A DNA stretch of 64,000 bases from Vitis vinifera. Taxonomy: Eukaryota; Streptophyta; Magnoliopsida; Vitales; Vitaceae. Below are positions 12,032 to 23,406 of this stretch, piece by piece. The position numbers and the translations under genes are program-made. The stretch is from the NCBI RefSeq assembly GCF_030704535.1, contig NC_081808.1:21703501-21767500 (forward strand), in the 5' to 3' direction. Below the pieces are notes generated by a model. It was not told the origin of the DNA, did not search any database, and was given only the letters and a program-made list of their open reading frames with translations. How positions within the stretch are numbered: position 1 is the stretch's first letter; every line of letters starts with the position of its first letter.

Positions 12032-12433
12032 TTACTCACCATCACTAGAGGGGAATCCTTCAGGTTGTTTCATGTAAACCTCCTCTTCTAACTCTCCATT
12101 AAGAAATGTTGTTTTCACATCCGTTTGTTGCAATTCCAAATCAAAGTGGGCTACTAATGCCAATATAATGTGCAAGGAATCTTTCTTAGATACAAGAGAA
12201 AAGGTTTCCATGTAATCGACTCCTTCTTTCTGAGTGAACCATTTTGCAACAAGTCTGACCTTGTATCTCTCAATGTTGCTTAATGAGTCTTTCTTTGTCT
12301 TAAAACCCCATTTACAACCAATGGCTTTTGCACCATTAGGCAACTCAACAAGGCCCCAAACATTGTTGTACCTCATGGAACTCATCTCATCTTTCATGGC
12401 ATTGTACCACAATTCTAATTTTTTGCAACTCAT
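12032..12433 (-). pseudogene. copia reverse transcriptase N-terminal part (broken)
   Basis: Contains W-x-L-V-E-L-P, the KWGFKTKKD block, ARLVAK-like and DVKTTFLNGELEEEVYMKQPEGF. These are the standard N-terminal motifs of copia RT. A stop-containing gap of about 110 bp separates it from the YVDD frame. Confidence 0.88.
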
Positions 12434-12850
12434 GGCTTGTGAAAAAAATTTGGGATCATTTTCAGCTCCTCTATTATAGTCCCAGATTCTTGTAGATACA
12501 CTACATAATCACTAGGAATTGCTAACTTCTTAGGTTAATTAGACCTTCTTAAGGTTGCACCAATATCTTTTAAGGAAGTATGAAGTTCAACTTGTTGTTC
12601 AGAAGTATCAAGAAACTCCTGATCAACTTGATCTACTGAAATGTTGTCAACAACTTGTGGAACTTCAATAATTGGTTGAACTTCAGCGATTGTTCATTCT
12701 ACACCCATTTGAACTTGAGGGTGTTATGAACAACAAACAATCTATCTCTTGAAGTGGAAAGTTGAGACTCTATATGATCAATATCAGAAACTATGTTTCT
12801 AAATTGATCGCTCCCACTGACCAAGTCATATTCAAGAATTTAGCATTTCT

Positions 12851-13840
12851 TCATTCCACAATCCTAGTGTTGTGAGATGGATAGTAAAATCTGTATCCCT
12901 TAGACTTTTCAGCATATCCAATGAAATACCCACTAATAGTCCTTGGGTCCAGTTTTTTCTCTTGTGGATTATAAATTCTCACTTCAGACGAGCATCCCCA
13001 AATGCGCATTTGTCGCAAACTCGGTTTCCAACCTTTCCATAACTCAAATGGCGTCTTTGGGACAACCTTGGTTGGAACTCGGTTTAATATATATATTGTT
13101 GTCTTAAGTGCTTCAGTCCACAAGAATTTAGGAAGTTTTGAGCTGCTAAGCATACTCCTCACCATGTCTAATAAAGTTCAGTTTCTTCTTTCTATTACAC
13201 CATTTTGGTCTGGAAAACCAGACATGGTGTATTGGGCAACAATCCCATGCTCTTGAATAAACTTTGCAAATGGCCCAGGTGCTTGTCCATCTTCCAAGTA
13301 TCTACCATAATATTCTCTACCTCTATCTGATCTCACAATCTTAATTTGTTTATCACGTTGTTTCTATACTTCTGCCTTGAAAACCTTAAAGGCATCTAAT
13401 GCTTCATTTTTGTTATGAAGTATGTAAAGATACATGTATCGTGAGAAATCATCTATGAAAGAGATGAAGTATTTATGACCATGAGAGTCCATGTCAAGAC
13501 TACATATATCAGTATGTATGATTTCTAATATGACGGAACTCCTTGTAGAACCTCTTTTTGACTTGTTGGTTTGCTTTCCCTTAATGCAGTCCACACAAGT
13601 CTCAAAGTCAGTAAAATCTAGGATACTAAGTACCCCATCATTCACCAACCTTTTGATTCTATCTATCGAGATATGACCTAATCTTCGGTGCCACAATATA
13701 GGGGAATCCTCATTAACAACACATCTCTTAATGCCAATTTGGACATGTAATGAATTATAAGTGGTATTATTTTGTAAGAATATGCAATAAAGACCATCAG
13801 ACAAAATATCATTCCCAACACAATCAGATTTATAAATCAA
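12851..13840 (-). pseudogene. copia integrase region (broken)
   Basis: The frame 13364-13840 carries the GAG-pre-integrase zinc motif (LWHRRLGH...CVDCIKGKQ) and the first catalytic Asp block IIHTDIC plus SFIDDFSRYMYLY. The frame 12851-13165 carries the C-terminal integrase block (ILNRVPTK, PFELWKGWKPSL, RIWGC, GYFIGYAEKSKGYRFY). The region between is disrupted by stops. Confidence 0.9.
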
Positions 13841-13852
13841 ACTGAAAGATGT

Positions 13853-14270
13853 TTATGAAAAATGAAAGGAATATCCAAACGGTACAACTCTAGAAACTGA
13901 AATCAAGTTTTGTGGGAAACTTGGTACATAAAAGGTCATTTTCAATTCCAAAACAAAACCACCATTTAAAGTTAAATAACATGTCCCTATTGCTTCCACA
14001 TGCGAGCACATCTTGTTTCCAAATAATATGAATTGTTCATTTCTCACTGGTTTCCTTAGGTTTTGCATTCCCTACAAGGAATTTGAAATGTGGATTGTAG
14101 ATCCAGAATCAATCCACCATGTGTTGGTATTTACATTAACCATATTAGATTCATAACAAACAAATGAGGTAGGGTTACTTTTCTTCTCAAATCATTTCTG
14201 AAATTTCAGACATTTCTTCTTGACGTGTCCTTTCCTTTTACAGAAAAAACATTTTTCGTCTTTCTTAATG
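13853..14270 (-). pseudogene. copia protease and nucleocapsid zinc knuckle (broken)
   Basis: Minus strand: a CCHC zinc knuckle (CFFCKRKGHVKKKC) at about 14200-14260 and an aspartic protease active site WWIDSGSTIHIS at about 14085-14125. A stop follows a few codons later. The rest of the protease, ending in FYVPSFPQNLISVSRV, is open at 13853-14068. Confidence 0.82.
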
Positions 14271-14326
14271 TCAGATTTGGGAGGAACTTGTTTCCCTTTC
14301 TAATCGGCTTGAGATTTTCCTTTCTT

Positions 14327-14695
14327 TCATTTCTTTTGTGTCACCAGCATGACACTTTCTCCTTGTTCCATCATTAACCTTCCTTCATCTTGAACACACA
14401 TGGTCATCAATTCATTGATAGACCACTTATTCTTATGTGTGTTGTAAGAGATTTTGAAAGGTCCATACTGAGGCGGAAGAGTGTTAAGGATAAAGTACAC
14501 CAAGAAAGATTCAGTCATTTCTACCTCAAGCTTCTTCAATTGAGCCACTATGTCCATCATCTCCATGATGTGTTTGCGTACACGTCTTATGTCGATGAGC
14601 TTTAGGGATGTGAACTTCATAATTAGGGTGCTTGCCAAGGCTTTATCTGAAGTAACGAATTGCTTGTTGCTTGATTGAACCACGTATACCAGCAC
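14327..14695 (-). pseudogene. copia gag fragment (broken)
   Basis: The 122-codon frame matches the UBN2-type gag of copia elements: an IRRVRKHIMEMMDIVAQLKKLEVEM stretch, LNTLPPQYGPFKISYNTHK, and MTMCVQDEGRLMMEQ. The upstream part of gag is not open. Confidence 0.82.
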
Positions 14696-14699
14696 TAAT

Positions 14700-16768
14700 T
14701 TTTGTCTTAATGTACATCACGCTGAGATGATTAGATTTCTCTCAGCGTTCGTACAATAGAATTTCATCAGGTGTGCTGGTATCAGTGATCTTATGTGGTT
14801 TATCTTTCCTTATGGCATAATATATGTCCATGCACCCTAATTGAAGAAGAATTCTCTCATTCCATATCTTAAAGTTATCTCCCTTGAGTTCGGGAACCTC
14901 ACAACCAATATCAGATATGTTAGGTAAAACTGCACAAAAGGATTAAAAGCTTATTAAAATTTGAGGCTTTAATTTAAATTCATGTTTTACCAATGTAGAA
15001 CACACTTAAAAAATTGAATCTAATTTTATTAAAAATTGTTCGTGGATCAAATCTTTAATTCAATCAGATTCATTATCTTTATGATAGATTTTATCAAACT
15101 ATTTTACTGAATTTATGAAATTTATTATGAATATAGTTTGATATTTTCTATCTATAAGCTTTATAATAAACCTATTAAATTAATTATTCCTAACTTCTGT
15201 GGGTAAATTACGAAAAATTAATTTTAATATTTTATCCTAATTAATTATATAAACATAATGAAATCCCTATGGGGTAAAATTATCATATTTATTTAATTAA
15301 TTACAATTAATGTCCATAATGTGATCCCTATTTTCTTAATATATAATTTTATATAATTAAGAATGTTGTAACTATTCCTTAATTATTTAAAATTATATGG
15401 TTCACTAGACATTAAAACTATATGATATAAATTTAATATATCTAACACAAATTTAGGCAATAATTTTGCACATACGAACATATAAATTAGAACAAAATAA
15501 TTTAATTTACATGTATAAAAATCGCATAATAATTTAAAAATTAATTTAAAAGGATTTCAAATTATGAATGGGTGCCTAAATCCAACAAAATTATTTCAAA
15601 CGTGCCATAAGGGCCTAAACTAGCCCAATTTGAACAATTATCCCATGGCCCATCAATTAAAGCCTTTTATTTTTTGCAAAATGGGCCACTGCCCATGCAT
15701 TGAGCCTAATGGGCCTAATAGTCACTTATATGAAGGCCTAAAACAATAGTGGAACCAACTAGCCCAATTTTAACAATTATCCCATGACCCAACAATTAAA
15801 GCCCTTTATTTTTTGCAAAATGGGCCACTGCCCATGCATTGAGCCTAATGGGCCCAATAGTCACTTATATTAAGCCCCAAAACAATAGTGAAACCAATCT
15901 CTCTCTAGATTCAACAAATTAATAACACCTGCATCGAAACCCACCATCCTAACTTTCCGCTATCCCGTGGACTGCTTCATTCCCAATAGCGCCATGCACG
16001 CCACGATCCGCGTGGACTGCATCATCACCAACAGTGACGTGCTTGCCGCTACCCACGTGGACTGCACCATCATCAGCTAGCTATGGAGTCGCCTGCAACA
16101 TATGGCAGGAAAAGCCCCACCACACGCGGTGCATCCACGCATGGTGGCTCACCAGCAAGAACAACTTATGTTCTCATCGGCCATATCAAGATGGTTGGTC
16201 GCGACGGCGTCAACAGTCACCACAAACGGGATGGGCTGCATCCACCGGAGTGCAGCCCTGATTCTTCCATTCCCGCCTTTACGCGAGCTTCTCCACGCCA
16301 ATATCGATACCATGAAGGCCTATGACATGAGGTGGTAAGGTTAGTTCTGTTTGCGGTGGGCGGCACCGCCATCAAAGAGTGGGCCTGTGGCATGGGATAG
16401 AGAGGCTAGTGCAGTTTTTTTTTTTTTTTTAAGGGACCAGTTAGACTACCGATCGGAGCTTGAGCATTTCTGAGGGCCTGAGTGGTGATGCTTTAGGCAT
16501 TTCATTTAAGTATCGGTTCATAGAAAGCATCGAAGGTTGCGACCTTTTGGCCGTGAGAAAACGCCTTGAGTTGGAACCTGAGTGGTTGCGCCTATTGGAT
16601 GTTTCTATCAAGCATGGGTATTTCGTTTTTAAAATAGTGATTTGATAAATCAACTTATGGATGTTTCTATCAAGCATGGGTATGACTATATCTTACAATC
16701 AGAAGAGAAACCATTAACTAAGCGATTCTGGTGCAAAACAGATACCAAGGCAGAGGCAAGATTGAGTT
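14700..16768 (-). other. Long untranslated leader of the copia element
   Basis: About 2 kb between the 5' LTR and the first recognisable gag residues. The part 15000-15560 is AT-rich. 15600-15890 holds a direct duplication. 15930-16430 is GC-richer, with short overlapping open frames I do not recognise, and may be captured sequence. A poly-T run lies at 16416-16431. Confidence 0.5.
15612..15891. repeat. Tandem ~140 bp duplication in the copia leader
   Basis: The block from 'ctagcccaatttgaacaatt' (about 15617) to 'aacaatagtgg' (about 15752) recurs immediately from 'ctagcccaattttaacaatt' to about 15891, with few differences. Both contain 'gcaaaatgggccactgccca'. Confidence 0.85.
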
Positions 16769-16783
16769 GGCTCTGATACCAAA
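16768..16783 (-). promoter_or_regulatory. Primer binding site (initiator-Met tRNA) of the copia element
   Basis: On the minus strand TGGTATCAGAGCC follows the 5' LTR after a few bases. This is the standard complement of the 3' end of plant initiator methionine tRNA. Confidence 0.9.
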
Positions 16784-17179
16784 TGTAAGATTATTACATG
16801 CAATATATATTCGATCCAAGTATATGAACATTTGCAACATGAATCAAATATGAAAAAGACTTAGAATTGTCTACTTACCTTCAGCCATTGTTTTGAGTTA
16901 CTGTTATCGGTGCAAACCTTGATTTCCAAATTCTGATATCTCTTTTTAGATGATGTATTTCTAAAGATAAAAAACAACAGAGAGACGAGTTCGGGACCAT
17001 GAGAGATCTATATAACTATGGCGTCCCATCATACCACGTTGCTTTTGATTTGCCACACTATGAGCCGTTTGTAGAACATGCTCCTTAACCGCAGGGATGT
17101 GAGATGGCCGGTGGAGGATGTGGTCAGGTGTTGGACCACTTTAGAGTGGTGAACGTGTGTGAACATGTCACTAATAACA
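16784..17179 (-). repeat. 5' LTR of the copia element
   Basis: 396 bp, TGTAAG...AATAACA on the plus strand. Same length as the LTR at 10201 and bordered by GGAGC at 17180-17184. Confidence 0.93.
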
Positions 17180-17330
17180 GGAGCATCATGGGTGCACATT
17201 TTTTGTTGGAAATGAAAGCACAGAGATATCTATGAGCCCTTTCGATTTCTTTGTAGTATTCTACATTTACAACTAGTGGTGCTGGAGTTGGTGCTGGTGT
17301 AGAGGCTAAGGTTGAGGCTTGGGCTTCCAT
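17180..17330 (-). pseudogene. Ascorbate-peroxidase-like copy A, 5' part of exon 1
   Basis: From ATG at 17330 the minus strand reads [19 protein letters not shown], then [13 protein letters not shown] and NKKCAPMML, matching exon 1 of the intact copy at 28462-28619. It stops matching exactly at the GGAGC target duplication, where the copia LTR begins. The other few codons of exon 1 are 7 kb away at 10187-10200. Confidence 0.9.
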
Positions 17331-18812
17331 GGGAGCTCACCCACCCTGCAAAGAATTGAAGAGGAAAAGAAAAAGAAATAACGATAGTGGAGGGAGGACA
17401 TATGATAAGTTTTGTCTTTATAAAGAGGGAATCACAACAAAAAAAATGGGTGGAAGAAAAAGGGTGGGGGAGAAAGGAAGCAAAGGATTGATTTTGCATG
17501 GAAAGGGAAACGGTTCCAATTATAAACATGCAAGGGACTACAACTATTGATTGTCTTCCTTCTTCGTCTTTTTCAAATCTTCTTCAAAATCTTCTTCTTC
17601 TTCGAAATCTTCTTATCTCTTGAGCGTTGTGTTGATAAAATGTAATATAACATTCTATGGATGCAATCCAAGATTGTTTCCATACAATTACTATGTAAGG
17701 ATGGAATGAGCATTTGTTTCAATGAAAATGAAAAAACAAATAAATTGGTAATAACTTTCATGTATATAGTTTAATATATATATTTTTATTTAAAAAAACA
17801 CATTATTTAAAATTATTATTTTTTAATTTAAAAAAAAATATTTGAAAGGTTTTTTTGCTAAATAATAAAAACTTGACCCTCTGATTTAAAAACATTTCTA
17901 AAAACCAAAAATTGTTTTTGAAAAATTATAACATTGTTTGGTTGTTGTTTTCTATAAATAAAAATAAAAATAAAATAAAAACAAAATAAAATAAGAAAAT
18001 CTTTTTTAAAGAATAAATAAAAATTATTTTCACTTATTTAAAATATAAATAAATAAGAAAAAATAAAAATAAAAAACCATATAAACAAATGAATGTATGT
18101 ATGAAATAAAAAAAATCGTTCATTTATATTTTTAAAATTAAATTTTATTTATTTTTAAATTCATTCAAAATAAAATAATATTAACAGTTATTAATTTTAA
18201 ATTGTTATTATTATTATTATTTCTTTCCAACAAAATAAATCAATGATGCTTTTATGAAAATGTTAATATCCATTATTTATAATATTTATAAAAAATATGA
18301 TTTTATTATAATATTACTATTCATAATTTATTAAATATATTTATTTTTTTATTTTTATAATTACAAATTTGTTTTTATTTTTAATAAGACTTGAATTAAA
18401 ATTAGTTTACATGATATAAATTGAATTTATGGTTTTTTTTTTTTTTTACAAAATCAAACAAAAAAAATAAACAACTTATTTAAATAAGATTTTCGTTTTT
18501 GTTTTTTTTTTTTTTAAAAAAAAAAAAAACTTCTTTGAAAACAATCTGCATGTAAGGAACCAAAATACCTCATTCTCTTAAAGGTAAATTAAAATCCTAT
18601 TTATAAGTAAAATTTTATTTTTATTGAAATAATTTTATTTTTTAACATTCTAGTTATTGACGGATATTTTTACTTGCTTCTAATAATTTTAGAAGAAAGC
18701 TTGAAGGCCATAAAATTGAGGGGCTTTTTGAGTGCTTATATAAGAAAAAGCTTCAAGTACGTGTACGTCATCCTCCATGACGTCTTCTTCAACCAAAAGA
18801 TTCATGACTACT
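17331..18812. repeat. AT-rich spacer of unit 1 (left part)
   Basis: Upstream DNA of the peroxidase, collinear with 28620-30007 in unit 2. It includes a foldback-like stretch (about 17935-18570) whose ends read 'tttggttgttgttttc' and, inverted, 'gaaaac...ggaaccaaa', consistent with an old MITE-like element present before the duplication. No gene is seen. Confidence 0.6.
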
Positions 18813-18954
18813 TCCAATACAGAGTTTTGGCTCAAAATGACCCATTTTTTAAACTTTTGAAAATAAGCACATTTTCAAACTATTATTCAAAATGCCCTCT
18901 TTGATGCCACGTAGGCGCCATATCATTAAAAAATATTTTTTTTTCGTCATTATA

Positions 18955-19140
18955 GTGAAAACCGCAGTTGGAAAACGCGGCTTCATTTTTGTACTAAAGC
19001 TACAGTTGGCAAATGCAGCTTCATTTTTACACTAAAGTCGCAGTTGTCAAACGCGACTTCATTTTTATACTAAAGTCGCAGTTGCCAAACGCGGCTTCAT
19101 TTTTTAACTAAAGCCGCAGTTGGCAACTGCGGCTTTAGTT
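18955..19140. repeat. Five subterminal ~38 bp palindromic repeats (left arm)
   Basis: Five units of the form 'aaagccgcagttggcaaa', 'cgcggcttcattttt', each itself nearly palindromic around GCCGCAGTTG/CAACTGCGGC. They are the only GC-rich part of the element. Confidence 0.9.
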
Positions 19141-20170
19141 AATTTTTATTTAAATTTAAAATTTAATTAAAAAATTATTAAATTATAATTTATGAATGAA
19201 ATTTAAAAATATACTTAAATAATAAATTATTTATATTTAAATTTAAAATTCTAATATTACTTCAACAAACATAAATTGATAAATAGAAGATATTATAAAT
19301 GAATGTTTTATTTATTAATAAATTAATAATCTTAAAATAATAAATTTATATAACATATAAATAATATATAAAATTGTATAATTTATTAATTTAAGATATT
19401 TAATTTGTTAATTTTTAAGATATTAATTTATTTATATTATGATAAATTTATCTTTATCAAAATAATAGTATAGTAGTTAATAACTGAGATTTCAATTATA
19501 ACATTTTTTTTTACTTTTAAATTTAATTAAAAACTATTAAATTACAATATATGATTGAAATTTAAAAAATATACTTAAATAAAAAATTATTTATATTTAA
19601 ACTTAAAAATCTAGTATTATTTCAACAAACATAAATTGATAAATAGAAGATATTATAAATGAACATTTGATTTATTAATAAATTAATAATATTAAAATAA
19701 TAAACTTATAAAACATATAAATAATATATAAAATTGTATAATTTATTAATTTAAGATATTAATTTATTTATATTATGATAAATTTATCTTTATCGAAGTA
19801 ATAGTATAGTAGTTAATAACTGATATTTCAATTATAATATTTTTTTTGTACTTTTCAATTTAATTAAAAACTATTAAATCACAATTTATGATTGAAATTT
19901 AAAAAATATACTTAAATAAAAAATTATTTATATTTAAACTTAAAAATCTAGTATTACTTCAACAAACATAAATTAATAAATAGAAGATATTATAAATGAA
20001 TGTTTTATTTATTAATAAATTAATAATCTTAAAATAATAAATTTATATAACATATAAATAATATATAAAATTGTATAATTTATTAATTTAAGATATTTAA
20101 TTTGTTAATTTTTAAAATATTAATTTATTTGTATTATGACAAATTTATCTTTAACAAAATAATAACATAC
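19140..20170. repeat. Three tandem ~340 bp AT-rich units in the left arm
   Basis: The blocks starting near 19140, 19500 and 19850 each contain 'aacaaacataaattgataaa' (last one slightly changed), 'tagaagatattataaatgaa' and 'aagatattaatttattt'. The right arm has only two such units, inverted, which makes the arms unequal. Confidence 0.8.
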
Positions 20171-21225
20171 TCTTAAGCCATAGTTGTCATATATAGATTT
20201 TTTTTACAAAATTAGTTAATGAAATTAATTTCAAAAAGTCTACTACAAAATGTAATTTTTAATAGTTTAATTAAAGTCACAAAAAATATCCACTAAACAT
20301 TAATATAGTGGAAAATAAAAAACATATGTAATCTCACATACCTCCACAAGGAGAGAACCTATGTGTAACTGGTATTCTCTTCCTTTTTGGACAAGAACCT
20401 ATATATAATCACACATGATAAAATTTATTTCTCACATGGATACAATTGGCCGGATAAATGTCGAGGCTAGAAATTGGTTGGAGCAAATTCCTCTTGAAAA
20501 ATCTATATATGACAACTACGGCTTAAGAGTATGTTATTATTTTGTTAAAGATAAATTTGTCATAATACAAATAAATTAATATCTTAAAAATTAACAAATT
20601 AAATATCTTAAATTAATAAATTATACAATTTTATATATTATTTATATATTATATAAATTTATTATTTTAAGATTATTAATTTATTAATAAATAAAACATT
20701 CATTTATAATATCTTCTATTTATTAATTTATGTTTGTTGAAGTAATACTAGATTTTTAAGTTTAAATATAAATAATTTTTTATTTAAGTATATTTTTTAA
20801 ATTTCAATCATAAATTGCGATTTAATAGTTTTTAATTAAATTGGAAAGTAAAAAAAAAATATTATAATTGAAATCTCAGTTATTAACTACTATACTATTA
20901 TTTCGATAAAGATAAATTTATCATAATATAAATAAATTAATATCTTAAAAATTAACAAATTAAATATCTTAAATTAATAAATTATACAATTTTATATATT
21001 ATTTATATGTTATATAAATTTATTATTTTAAGATTATTAATTTATTAATAAATAAAACATTCATTTATAATATCTTTTATTAATCAATTTATGTTTGTTG
21101 AAGTAATACTAAAATTTTAAATTTAAATATAAATAATTTATTATTTAAGTATATTTTTAAATTTCATTCATAAATTGTAATTTAATAATTTTTTAATTAA
21201 ATTTTAAATTTAAATAAAAATTAAC

Positions 21226-21408
21226 TAAAGCCGCAGTTGCCAACCGCGACTTTAGTTAAAAAATGAAACCGCGTTTAGCAACTGCGGCTTTAGTACAAAA
21301 ATGAAGCCCGTTTGCCAACTGCGGCTTTAGGGCAAAAATGAAGCCGCGTTTCCCAACTGCGGCTTTAGTACAAAAATGAAGCCGCGTTTTCCAACTGCGG
21401 CTTTCACT
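21226..21408. repeat. Five subterminal palindromic repeats (right arm)
   Basis: Inverted counterparts of the left-arm repeats: 'ccaactgcggctttagtac', 'aaaaatgaagccgcgtttt' and variants, five units. Confidence 0.9.
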
Positions 21409-21552
21409 ATAATGACGAAAAAAAATATTTTTTAATGATGTGGCGCCTATGTGGCATCAAATAGGCCATTTTGAACAATAGTTTGAAAATGTGCCCGTTT
21501 TTAACATTAAGTTTCAAAAATGGACCATTTTGACCCAAAACTCTCCAAAACA

Positions 21553-22640
21553 CGATTGAAGGTATCCAAGGAAATGTTTGAAAGAGTCCTATGAAAAAGT
21601 CATTAATAAGTACTTTTGCAAAGCCCTTTCAACCATGATACAAAATTTTTCAAGTCTAAAATCTTTTAAATTAAACAATTTCTTCACATATTAACAACTA
21701 TTGACTCAAAATAACAATAATTCTTTTCTCCTATTCTTGTAAAAGTTGTATTATTGCTATTGAATCATAGCTTATATTTTATCCTAAATTTCAAAATGTC
21801 ACTATTAAATCATAGTTTATCCTTTATCCTAAACTTCAAAATGTAAGTGAATTTGCTAATACATCTCGTTTTTTTTTTTAAAATAAATTTTGATAATAAA
21901 AATTTAATTAAAAAAAAAAAAGATTTCACAAATTAAATCCTCTACCAAAACAATTCATAAATTTATGCTTCTTATCCACATAGATATCCATGACTACAAT
22001 TTTAATTTTTTTAGATGATTAAAATTATCATTAGTAACTACGATAATTTTATCGTAGCTAGTCACTATGATAACCTTATCGTAGTCACAAACTACAATTT
22101 TATGTTTATAAAAATGAAATTCTTAGGTCACATGCTTGAAATGCACTAATTCAAAAAATTATTTTGGTATAAAATTATGGTTAGTTTGGTCATGTTCTCT
22201 AAAACTTGTTTTTAAAAACTGTTTTTTATTCTTTAACTTAATAACAGATTTTAAAAGCAAGTTTAGAAAACATGACCAAATAGACCCATGTTTTCATTTT
22301 GTTTTTAAAAATTGATGAAAACAACTTCTACTTGTTCTTTAAAAAATTATTTTCTATTTCACTTTATTTTTAAAAATCATTTTCAAAAAACAACAACAAA
22401 ATAATGTTAAAAAAATAGTTTTATATCTTAAAAACAAAAAAAAAAATTGTTTTTAAATCACATGGTCAAACAGACTTTTAAATCACATGGTTAAAATTCC
22501 CAATTCACATGTACTAATTTAGGATGATTTTATACATAGAATATAAGTTTAGTTTGTGAACCAAATGAAAACCCATTTAATATTTCTTTTTCATGGCATG
22601 CACATGTTGAATGTGGAATCACAAGCCTGTAAATTTTTAA
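21553..22640. repeat. AT-rich spacer of unit 1 (right part), with a small palindrome
   Basis: Collinear with 30010-31205 in unit 2. A ~100 bp foldback at about 22186-22287 ('tttggtcatgttctctaaaa' and inverted 'tagaaaacatgaccaaat') resembles a short MITE; its twin is at about 30651-30757. No gene is seen. Confidence 0.65.
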
Positions 22641-23406
22641 ACTTTACCTAAGAAGAAATTGTTACCTTTTGGGATATTTTTAGGTGGAAAGTTGTAAATT
22701 GAAAAGTTTGAGAAGGGTATAGTTGTCCAAAAGGGAGGATATTTTTGGCATTTCCCCTGGAATGCTCTTCTCTGACAGATTGATTCCAGTGCCACAGTTC
22801 CCTGAAAAAAGCAAGCAAATTTATTAATATCCCAAAACACCCCAAATTTCAATTGGCAGATTAAAATTTTAGATCATGAAACGGTGTCGTTTCATCGGGG
22901 TCCATGCAAAACGCTTTACAAAAAATCCTTGTCTTCTTAAAATCTGGTTTTTTGATACAATACATTTATATCTTCCATTTTTGAAATGCATAGTTACCAA
23001 AACACCCCTCCCTTCCTTCCTTATTAGTTCCCTTGTTCTCCGCACGTCCCAAGGGCATGCCGTGAATAAAGGCACATTCTAGGGGCATTTTGGTCATAAT
23101 ACTTTATTTGATAAAATTACTCCACTGGGCACCCTGCCCAACGTTCATTTGTCTGCTTACATCTCAAAACTGCCGCTCCGTTGCTTTCCTCCTCACAACC
23201 AGAGAGTGGGGGAGAGAAGAGAGGAGATGAAACGGTGTCGTTTGTTTGGGAGGAAGTGAGGTTAAAGATTCTGAGACACAAAAGAAGTGAAGGAGAAAAA
23301 CGGTGGCTTTTTGAGACCCGCCATCGATGAAAGCTTCAGAAGCTTTACCAAAGTGAGAGAACGCAGAAAACGTTTTGGTTGTTGTTTTGTTTTTTGAAAA
23401 TCAGAA
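22641..23406 (+). promoter_or_regulatory. Promoter and leader of the truncated DUF630 gene
   Basis: Collinear with 31886-32681 upstream of the full DUF630/DUF632 gene, apart from a ~36 bp insertion at about 32229-32264 in the latter. It contains two copies of the near-palindrome AAACGGTGTCGTTT (22879-22892 and 23230-23243). The short minus-strand frames at 22637-22852 are shifted in the duplicate, which argues against a small gene. Confidence 0.6.
22879..22892. promoter_or_regulatory. AAACGGTGTCGTTT motif
   Basis: 14 bp near-palindrome, repeated at 23230-23243 and in the duplicate promoter at 32118-32131 and 32505-32518. Probably a transcription factor site or leader element; factor unknown. 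Confidence 0.4.

Larger units (their letters stand above)
10201..17179 (-). mobile_element. Ty1/copia LTR retrotransposon, 6979 bp, degenerate
   Basis: Complete element in minus orientation: two 396 bp LTRs (TG...CA), GGAGC target duplication, an initiator-Met tRNA primer site inside the right LTR, a purine-rich tract by the left LTR, and gag-protease-integrase-RT-RNase H in copia order read from right to left. All coding parts are interrupted by stops or frameshifts, so it cannot act alone. It sits in exon 1 of the unit 1 peroxidase. The leader (14,700-16,780) is unusually long, about 2 kb, and contains its own tandem duplication. Confidence 0.95.
18822..21543. mobile_element. Mutator-like foldback element, 2722 bp, non-autonomous
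   Basis: The ends are inverted repeats (GAGTTTTGGCTCAAAATG at left, its near-perfect complement at right). They are flanked by a 9 bp target duplication, TCCAATACA (18813-18821) and TCCAAAACA (21544-21552), with one mismatch. The empty site is in unit 2 at about 30006-30020. A 9 bp duplication and long inverted arms fit Mutator-like elements. The arms run about 18822-20195 and 20500-21543 around a ~300 bp loop, and the left arm has an extra internal repeat unit. No transposase is encoded. Confidence 0.85.

Noticed and set aside
22637-22852. Small minus-strand gene upstream of the DUF630 copies
   Set aside because: The frame changes between the duplicates through a 1 bp indel (GCAAA versus GGCAGTTTC context), so coding is unlikely.
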